Assembly (NCBI RefSeq): GCF_001542775.1
Contig: NZ_CP014145.1
Span: 2,790,001 to 2,854,000, forward strand
Length of the DNA stretch: 64,000 nt
Direction of reading: 5' to 3'
Origin: Microterricola viridarii
GTDB taxonomy: Bacteria > Actinomycetota > Actinomycetes > Actinomycetales > Microbacteriaceae
The notes under the pieces were generated by a model, which was not told where the DNA came from, searched no databases, and saw only the letters and a list, made by a program, of their open reading frames with translations. Made by a program: the position numbers and the translations under genes. Below are positions 58,589 through 64,000 of this stretch, in pieces (positions within the stretch are counted from its first letter, which is position 1; each line of letters begins with the position of its first letter).

Positions 58589-59336
58589 CCTTGCGGCTCA
58601 CCGCGACCAGAAGCGCAGACACCCCGAGGAAGATGCCGAGCACGAGCAGGCAGTAGAACGCGATGCCGAGCGGGCCGCCGACCTGCGCCGGGTCGAGGAA
58701 GAAGTACGGGTACCAGCCGACATCCGCTCCACGCACGAGGGTGAAGACGAGCCAGAGTGTGGGGAACGGCAGCACCCAGCCGAGCGTCGACCAAGGCATC
58801 GGGTCGCTGCGGGGGCTGATCACGGCATCCACGAACCAGCCCAGCAGCGCCAGCACGGGCACCACGAAGTGCAGCAGGGTGTCTGACCACGGCACCTCGA
58901 TTCGGTAGGCGTGGCTCGAGGCCTGCGCCACGATCACGGCGAAGACGATGCCGGAGACGAGCAGATAACACATCGTCACCGTGCGCATGATGCTGAGCCA
59001 GTGCGGATCGCGCGGCCGCAGCAGCGCCGTGATCCCGCCTGTGATCAGCACGACGACGGCGATCATCGCCGACTGGATGGTGAAGTAGCTGAAGAAGTTG
59101 TTCGTCGCGAAGGAGGAGAAGCCGAGCACATAGTTGAAGTTGCCGAACAGCGCCAGCAGCTCCAGCCCGGCCAGGGCCAGCCGGTAGCCGCCGAGGGCAA
59201 TGCGCAGCCTGCGCGGGCGCTCGGCCGTTGGGCGCTCGGCAGGCTGGCCGCCCGCATCGGCCGGGGCCCGTTGCGTCGCCGCGGGAGTCTGCCGGCCCCG
59301 TGCTGGGGCTGGGGGCTCTGGGGCACGGCGGTGCAT
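58509..59336 (-). CDS. Pr6Pr family membrane protein
   Basis: 275 residues. A Pro/Arg-rich cytoplasmic N-terminal tail (about 1-43) precedes about six helices. The motifs NFFSYFTIQSAMIAVVV, SDTLLHFVVPVLALLGWFVD and GWYPYFFLDPAQVGG are typical of Pr6Pr proteins, whose role is unknown. Transcribed convergently with, and overlapping, the amine oxidase gene; the overlap encodes its C-terminal basic tail. Confidence 0.88.
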   Translation of the reverse strand: MHRRAPEPPAPARGRQTPAATQRAPADAGGQPAERPTAERPRRLRIALGGYRLALAGLELLALFGNFNYVLGFSSFATNNFFSYFTIQSAMIAVVVLITGGITALLRPRDPHWLSIMRTVTMCYLLVSGIVFAVIVAQASSHAYRIEVPWSDTLLHFVVPVLALLGWFVDAVISPRSDPMPWSTLGWVLPFPTLWLVFTLVRGADVGWYPYFFLDPAQVGGPLGIAFYCLLVLGIFLGVSALLVAVSRKVTARATSLRERLLRENTAQEKPAPWQ

Positions 59337-59461
59337 GCTTCAACGCTACGCTGTGCCGGACGTGAGGCCGAAAGCACGGGCGGCCGCGCGCGGCGCGGCG
59401 GGCTCGCGCTGGGCAAAGCGAGCGTCACATGAGGCGCGCTGCATGGAGCACCGCTTAGGCT

Positions 59462-60670
59462 GTGAGCGTGACCGAAACTACGCGTATCTCTGCCCGTATC
59501 GCCGCCATTGCCGAATCGGCGACCCTCAAAGTTGATGGCAAGGCCAAAGCCCTGCAAGCCGAGGGCCGCCCGGTCATCAGCTATGCCGCGGGTGAGCCCG
59601 ATTTCGCCACCCCCGCACACATCGTGGAGGCGGCGCTGGCCGCCGTGCGCGACCCCAAGAACTACCGCTACACGCCGGCCGCCGGCCTGCCGGAACTGCG
59701 CGACGCCATCGCGGCGAAGACGCTGCGCGACTCGGGCCTGGCGGTCTCGCCCAGCCAGGTGATCGTCACCAACGGCGGCAAGCAGGCCGTCTACCAGGCG
59801 TTCCAGACGCTGCTCGACCCGGGCGACGAGGTTCTCGTTCCGACGCCGTACTGGACCACCTACCCGGAGGCGATCAAGCTGGCCGGCGGCCGTCAGGTCG
59901 ACGTCTTCGCCGGCAGCGACCAGAACTACCTCGTCACCGTCGAGCAGCTTGAGGCCGCCCGCACCCCACGCACCAAGGTGCTGCTGTTCGTCTCGCCCTC
60001 CAACCCGACCGGCTCTGTCTACTCCCCGGAGCAGACCAAGGCCATCGGCGAGTGGGCGCTGGAGAACGGCCTCTGGGTGATCAGCGACGAGATCTACCAG
60101 AACCTCACCTACGACGGCGTCAAGGCCGTCTCGATCGTCGAGGCCGTGCCGGAGCTCGCCGACCGCACCATCCTGGTGAACGGCGTCGCCAAGACCTACG
60201 CCATGACGGGCTGGCGTGTGGGCTGGATGGTCGGCCCGGCCGACGCCATCAAGGGCGCGGCCAACCTGCAGTCGCACCTCAGCTCGAACGTGTCCAACAT
60301 CTCCCAGCGCGCCGCCATCGAGGCGCTGACCGGCCCGCAGGACGCCGTCGCCGAGATGCGCACGGCCTTCGACCGCCGCCGCAAGCTGATCGTGTCTGAG
60401 CTGTCGAAGATCGAGGGCCTGAACGTGCCGACGCCGGAGGGCGCCTTCTACGTGTATCCGGATGTCACCGGGTTGCTCAACCGGGAGTGGGCCGGCGTCA
60501 CGCCGACCACCTCGCTCGAGCTGGCCGACCTCATTCTGGACAAGGCCGAGGTGGCCGTCGTTCCCGGCGAGGCCTTCGGCCCGAGCGGTTTCGTGCGCCT
60601 CAGCTACGCGCTCGGTGACGAACCGCTTCTCGAGGGCGTGCAGCGCCTGCAGCGCCTGTTCGCCGTTTAG
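59462..60670 (+). CDS. aspC: PLP-dependent aminotransferase (aspartate aminotransferase type)
   Basis: Class I/II aminotransferase, 402 residues. Features: [76 protein letters not shown] and catalytic Lys244 in [16 protein letters not shown]. Most like subgroup 1-gamma aspartate aminotransferases. Starts at GTG 59462 or 59468; no clear ribosome site. The gene ends before a nested hairpin. Confidence 0.93.
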   Translation: MSVTETTRISARIAAIAESATLKVDGKAKALQAEGRPVISYAAGEPDFATPAHIVEAALAAVRDPKNYRYTPAAGLPELRDAIAAKTLRDSGLAVSPSQVIVTNGGKQAVYQAFQTLLDPGDEVLVPTPYWTTYPEAIKLAGGRQVDVFAGSDQNYLVTVEQLEAARTPRTKVLLFVSPSNPTGSVYSPEQTKAIGEWALENGLWVISDEIYQNLTYDGVKAVSIVEAVPELADRTILVNGVAKTYAMTGWRVGWMVGPADAIKGAANLQSHLSSNVSNISQRAAIEALTGPQDAVAEMRTAFDRRRKLIVSELSKIEGLNVPTPEGAFYVYPDVTGLLNREWAGVTPTTSLELADLILDKAEVAVVPGEAFGPSGFVRLSYALGDEPLLEGVQRLQRLFAV

Positions 60671-60703
60671 TCCGCTTGCCGCCGCCGCGGCATCCGCGAG
60701 GCA

Positions 60704-60780
60704 CCGCGGGAGGCAATAGTCGCGCAGGGAGGCCAGATTCTCGGAATCTGGCCTCCCTGCCTCGTTAAGGCCTCCCGCGG
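60704..60780. terminator. Nested hairpin, bidirectional terminator
   Basis: Inner perfect 17-bp stem with TCG loop (60724-60740 / 60744-60760), surrounded by outer 11-bp arms CCGCGGGAGGC (60704-60714) and complement (60770-60780). Lies between the convergent aminotransferase and ABC ATPase genes. Confidence 0.8.
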
Positions 60781-60795
60781 GCAGACGGAGCGCGT

Positions 60796-61533
60796 TTAGT
60801 GGGATCCGGCCGTGGCCGCGGCCACCTCGCTGAGGCGGCCGTCGACCATCTCGAGCACACGGTCGCAGTGACCGAGCACGTCGCGGTCGTGGGTGACCAT
60901 CACAACGGCGACAGCGGAGCGCCTGGCCCGCTCGGCGAGGATCGCGACCACTTCCTGGCTCCGATCCCTGTCCAGGGCGGCCGTCGGCTCGTCGACGAGC
61001 AGCAGGGAGGGGTTGTTCACGAGTGCGCGGGCGATGCCGACCCGTTGCCGCTCTCCGCCGGAGAGCTGCCCGGGGCGGTGACCCGAACGGTGCGCCATCC
61101 CCAGCTCGGCCAGCAGCGCCTCGGGCTCGGCCGTGCGGTTGCCGGCCAGGCGCGCCACGAGCCGCAGCTGGTCGGCGGCGCTCAGCGCGGGGATCAGGTT
61201 GCCGGACTGGAAGACGAAGCCGATGTTCCGCAGGCGGAAGCGGGCCGCGGCTGCTCGGTTGAGCGTGGCCAGGTCGGTGCCGTGCACGCGCACGGACCCG
61301 GAGTCCGGCTTGCCCAGCGCGCCCGCGATGGCGAGCAGTGAGGACTTGCCGGAGCCGGACGGGCCGACGACGGCCACGAATTCTCCCGGCTGCACGCGGA
61401 GCGAGACGGAGTCGAGTGCGCGCACCCGGCCGTCGCCGTCGCCCAGCTCCAGCACGGCGTCGGTGATCTCCAGCGCCGGGGCGCTCGTGGGGGCAGTGTT
61501 TGTGAGAGCAGTGTTCACGGTGTGTGTCGTCAT
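60796..61533 (-). CDS. ABC transporter ATP-binding protein (LolD/MacB-type)
   Basis: 245 residues. Walker [21 protein letters not shown], signature QLSGGERQRVGIARALVNNP, Walker B LLLVDEPTAALD and H-loop VMVTHDRDV are typical of the class paired with FtsX-like permeases. GGAGG upstream of the ATG; it overlaps the permease stop (ATGA). Substrate unknown; lipoprotein, lipid or peptide export, or mechanotransmission. Confidence 0.92.
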   Translation of the reverse strand: MTTHTVNTALTNTAPTSAPALEITDAVLELGDGDGRVRALDSVSLRVQPGEFVAVVGPSGSGKSSLLAIAGALGKPDSGSVRVHGTDLATLNRAAAARFRLRNIGFVFQSGNLIPALSAADQLRLVARLAGNRTAEPEALLAELGMAHRSGHRPGQLSGGERQRVGIARALVNNPSLLLVDEPTAALDRDRSQEVVAILAERARRSAVAVVMVTHDRDVLGHCDRVLEMVDGRLSEVAAATAGSH

Positions 61534-62672
61534 CGTTGGCCTCCGAGGGCTGTGATCGGGTCGACGCGGGTAATTCGGAGCACCGCGACGGCGGCGCCCA
61601 GAAGCCCGAGTGCGATGGTGAGCAGCGAGGCGAAGGCAACGGGGGCCGCCTCCAGCTCGAAGGGCATGGCCTCCGGCATTGCGGCGCCGAGGCCGATGCC
61701 TGCTGCAACACCGATCGCGGTGAAGCCAATGAGGAGCATGGCGGCCTGGGCGAGTCCGTCCCGCAGCAGGCATCCGCTCGACGCGCCCACGGCGCGCAGC
61801 ACGGCGATCTCATGGGTGCGCTGGATGGTCCAGACGGTGAAGAAGGCGCCGACGACGAGCGCGCAGATGGCGTAGAGGAACGTCTGGATCATGCTCAGCG
61901 TCAGAGTCTCAGCCTCATAGCCCGGTGAGGCGTTGAACGCCTCCGTGCGCAGCATCGTCATGGTGCCGGCTGCGTTGTCGCCCGCCTCGATGTCGATCGA
62001 GGAGCCGGCGGCGGCCTTGAGCGCCACAACGCTCGAGTACGGGTAGTCGGCGGCCAGCACCGAGGCCTCCGTCGGAACACCGGGTGTGGCCGTGTTCGAT
62101 GCAATCAGACGCCACGTGTCGATCGGCAGATAGGCGACATCGACGTGACCGAAGGTCGCCTGCCCGGCTGTGAAGCCGACGACGGTGAGCTCGAGGCCGA
62201 CACGGTCCAGGGTGACGACACTGCCGACCTCGAGTCCGGCGGCCCGTGCGGTCTCAGAGACGACGATGCCGTCGGGAGAGCCGAGGCCGCGCCCCTCCGA
62301 GAGCTCGGGGGCGAGGAAGCCAACGGGTTCGACGCCGAAGAGCGTGAGATCGACCTGCGTGCCCTGATCACTCGTGCCGTTGACGATGCTCACCCCCATC
62401 GGCTCAGCCGATTCGATGCCCTCGGCCTGCGCCCAGTACTCGAGTTGATCGTCATCGACGAGCGAACGACTGAACGCGTTGTCCGTCATGGTGCCCTCGT
62501 CGAAGGCGAACGCCGTGGCCGGCATCGATTTCAGGCCAGAGACCCCGTCATTGACGAGGCCGGTCGAGAGGCCGGACAGCAGCACCACGAGAACAGCGAT
62601 CAGGGCGATCACAATTCCCATGAGTGCGAAGCGCCCTCTGGCGAACCTGAGTTCGCGCAGCGCTAAGAACAT
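61530..62672 (-). CDS. FtsX-like ABC permease
   Basis: 380 residues: N-terminal helix (about 15-40), a large extracytoplasmic domain (about 45-250), and three more helices at the C-terminus with FYAICALVVGAFFTVWTIQR, HEIAVLRAVGAS and RVDPITALGGQR, the hallmarks of MacB/FtsX permeases. AAGGAG 5 nt before the ATG at 62672. The TetR-type operators lie directly upstream. Confidence 0.92.
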   Translation of the reverse strand: MFLALRELRFARGRFALMGIVIALIAVLVVLLSGLSTGLVNDGVSGLKSMPATAFAFDEGTMTDNAFSRSLVDDDQLEYWAQAEGIESAEPMGVSIVNGTSDQGTQVDLTLFGVEPVGFLAPELSEGRGLGSPDGIVVSETARAAGLEVGSVVTLDRVGLELTVVGFTAGQATFGHVDVAYLPIDTWRLIASNTATPGVPTEASVLAADYPYSSVVALKAAAGSSIDIEAGDNAAGTMTMLRTEAFNASPGYEAETLTLSMIQTFLYAICALVVGAFFTVWTIQRTHEIAVLRAVGASSGCLLRDGLAQAAMLLIGFTAIGVAAGIGLGAAMPEAMPFELEAAPVAFASLLTIALGLLGAAVAVLRITRVDPITALGGQR

Positions 62673-62698
62673 GGAGACTCCTTGGGGGTCGGAACACT

Positions 62699-62734
62699 CC
62701 GACAGTGTGTCGGCAAGATACCGACAGTCTGTCA
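62699..62734. promoter_or_regulatory. Double TetR-type operator
   Basis: CCGACAGTGTGTCGG at 62699-62713 is a perfect palindrome around its centre. CCGACAGTCTGTCA at 62721-62734 repeats it with one half weaker; spacing is 22 bp, about two turns. Located between the TetR gene and the ABC permease. Confidence 0.75.
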
Positions 62735-62766
62735 CCAAGAAGGCGGCGCCTCCAAATCAGCCAGCC

Positions 62767-63342
62767 TCAGACGAGCAACCCCCGAGTGAGGAGCGCCATG
62801 ACCTTCGCGGTGACGTCGTCGGCAGCCATCCCATGGGTCACCAACTGGACGCCCGTGTTGAGCAGCCCCTGCACCAGGTAGGCCTGGGCCGCGGCATCCG
62901 GGACTCCGAGATCCTCCAGCACCGTGCGCACCGGCTCCAGCAGCGCATCGTGGAGAGCCTTGATGTCCTCCTGCTTGCTCGGCGAGAGCTCCTCGCCGCG
63001 CAGCTCGGCGGCGATGGCGTGCTTGCCGTCAGCCGTCATCCGCATCGTGGCGGCCACGTACGCGGAGAGCTGGTCGATGCCCGGCTCCGCCTCACGCAGG
63101 GCCTCCTCAATCTCGACCCCCCACTCGTCGAATGCGCGCATGGCAACGGCTGCGAGCAGGTCGTCCTTGGACGGGAAGTAGTCATAGAAGCTGGAGCGGG
63201 ACAGCCCCGCGCGCTCGCAGACCGTGCGCGGGTTCACACCGGCAACGCCCGTCTCCACCAGGATGGCCTCTGCGGCCTCGAGGAGCGCGGCACGCTGTGC
63301 ACTGCGATGTTCGGCGACCGTCGGCTTGGATATCTTCGGCAT
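62767..63342 (-). CDS. TetR family transcriptional regulator
   Basis: 191 residues. N-terminal helix-turn-helix (about 14-60): RAALLEAAEAILVETGVAGV, then VCERAGLSRSSFYDYFPSKD. The ligand-binding helical domain has no recognised specificity. Lies 94 bp upstream of the FtsX-type permease gene on the same strand, with paired palindromes in the gap, so it most likely represses that ABC operon. Confidence 0.92.
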   Translation of the reverse strand: MPKISKPTVAEHRSAQRAALLEAAEAILVETGVAGVNPRTVCERAGLSRSSFYDYFPSKDDLLAAVAMRAFDEWGVEIEEALREAEPGIDQLSAYVAATMRMTADGKHAIAAELRGEELSPSKQEDIKALHDALLEPVRTVLEDLGVPDAAAQAYLVQGLLNTGVQLVTHGMAADDVTAKVMALLTRGLLV

Positions 63343-63375
63343 CCGCCCATTATGCCCGGGGCCCGGGCGTTGGGC

Positions 63376-64000
63376 TCAGACCTGTTGGAGTGCGGCGCGG
63401 GCGGCGGCCTCGACGGCATCGCCGATGCGCGAGAGCAGCCCCGAGGCGAGCCGCCACTGCTGCCAGTACAGCGGGATGCCGACGCCCCCGCCCGGGTCGA
63501 GGTCGACGAGTGCCCCGGACTCCACGCGCTCGGCCACCTGCAGCGGCGGCAGCATCCCCCAGCCGAGCCCCAGCGCGACGGCGGCCGCGAAGTCGGCGGA
63601 TGACGGCACGAAGTGGCTCGGCGGGCGCGGCACCGCCGCCGCATCCGGCCCCTGCCCTGCACTGCCCGCGTGCCGCCGGAAACGCATCGCCACGTAGTCG
63701 TGCTGCAGGTCGTCGCGGCGGTCGAAGTTCACCACCGGCGCTGCGGCGAGCGCCTCGAGCGTGACTCCGTGCGGGAACCAGCGGGCAGCGAAGGCGGGGG
63801 CGGCCATCGGTCGGTACTGCATCGCGCCGAGTGGACGCACGATGCAGCCGGGGACGGGCTCGGCGGCCGAGGTGACGGCCGCCATCACGGTTCCGGCCAC
63901 GAGCAGCGCGACGGTGTGGGCCTGGTCTTCGCGGTACAGGTCGAAGCGCACGTTCTCGCTGCCGGACAGCTCGGCGAGGGCCGGCAGGATCCAGGTGCCG
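63376..64000 (-). CDS. argP: ArgP/IciA-like LysR regulator, 5' end outside window
   Basis: Only the effector domain (208 residues) is inside the window; the helix-turn-helix lies beyond 64000. The frame continues to the edge with GTWILPALAELSGSENVRFD, then LYREDQAHTVALLVAGTVMA and PVPGCIVRPLGAMQYRPMAA, diagnostic of ArgP. Family members bind lysine/arginine and activate the LysE exporter, which is not in view. Confidence 0.88.
   Translation of the reverse strand, partial: GTWILPALAELSGSENVRFDLYREDQAHTVALLVAGTVMAAVTSAAEPVPGCIVRPLGAMQYRPMAAPAFAARWFPHGVTLEALAAAPVVNFDRRDDLQHDYVAMRFRRHAGSAGQGPDAAAVPRPPSHFVPSSADFAAAVALGLGWGMLPPLQVAERVESGALVDLDPGGGVGIPLYWQQWRLASGLLSRIGDAVEAAARAALQQV

Noticed and set aside
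59063..61813. 916-codon minus-strand open frame across the aminotransferase
   Set aside because: Antisense shadow of the aminotransferase that runs into the wrong frame of the ABC ATPase gene; no coherent protein.

Overview
The window is high-GC chromosomal DNA from an actinobacterium, most likely a member of Microbacteriaceae. This rests on the complete 16S-23S-5S operon without spacer tRNAs, the tRNA-Trp/secE/nusG/rplK/rplA block, an acid-rich N-terminal extension on NusG, a RamB-type regulator, a DUF3516 helicase, a DUF3418 HrpA helicase, and abundant short palindromic repeats of the kind scattered through that family. Genus is not assignable by eye. There is no phage, transposase, plasmid, CRISPR or defence gene; the unusual content is repeats and odd protein architectures.

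Layout. 0-4.2 kb: photolyase (5' cut by the window edge), a divergent ArsR-type regulator and MFS exporter, and an acetyltransferase; the regulator/exporter pair is bracketed by two copies of a long palindrome. 4.3-15.5 kb: carbon and nitrogen acquisition, with the glyoxylate-shunt operon aceA-aceB facing a polyamine-type ABC importer operon (potA, binding protein, potB, potC, YtcJ amidohydrolase), followed by a RamB/ScfR-type regulator, the natural candidate controller of aceA-aceB. 15.7-21 kb: DUF3516 helicase, RNase HI, PnuC and two small genes. 21-30.5 kb: a minus-strand operon (YtcJ amidohydrolase with an apparent frameshift, polar amino-acid ABC importer, Asp/Glu racemase, DUF255 thioredoxin-like protein), a divergent LysR regulator and an amidase. 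30.5-36.5 kb: the rRNA operon on the minus strand with a double terminator. 36.5-40.1 kb: aldo/keto reductase and a self-regulated ABC-2 exporter operon. 40.2-47.4 kb: HrpA helicase and a second polar amino-acid ABC importer. 47.5-53.7 kb: sulfurtransferase, MFS transporter, and a polyamine-catabolism-like set (FAD amine oxidoreductase, cupin, aldehyde dehydrogenase). 53.9-57 kb: rplA, rplK, nusG, secE and tRNA-Trp. 57-64 kb: a flavin amine oxidase whose domains look circularly permuted, a Pr6Pr membrane protein, an aminotransferase, a TetR-controlled FtsX-type ABC system, and the C-terminal part of an ArgP-like LysR regulator.

Common thread. Much of the accessory content handles amines and amino acids: polyamine-type uptake, two amino-acid importers, two YtcJ amidohydrolases, an amidase, a racemase, two flavin amine oxidases, an aldehyde dehydrogenase and an aminotransferase. 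Products could enter the TCA cycle and the glyoxylate shunt.

The most notable observations are (1) the apparently permuted flavin amine oxidase at 57.0-58.6 kb; (2) interspersed palindromic repeats that have entered coding sequence in frame in aceA, the DUF3516 helicase and hrpA, with a four-copy 33-bp amplification in hrpA; (3) a long palindrome that supplies the 3' ends of two neighbouring genes; and (4) clear candidate operators next to the RamB-like, ABC-2-associated and TetR regulators.
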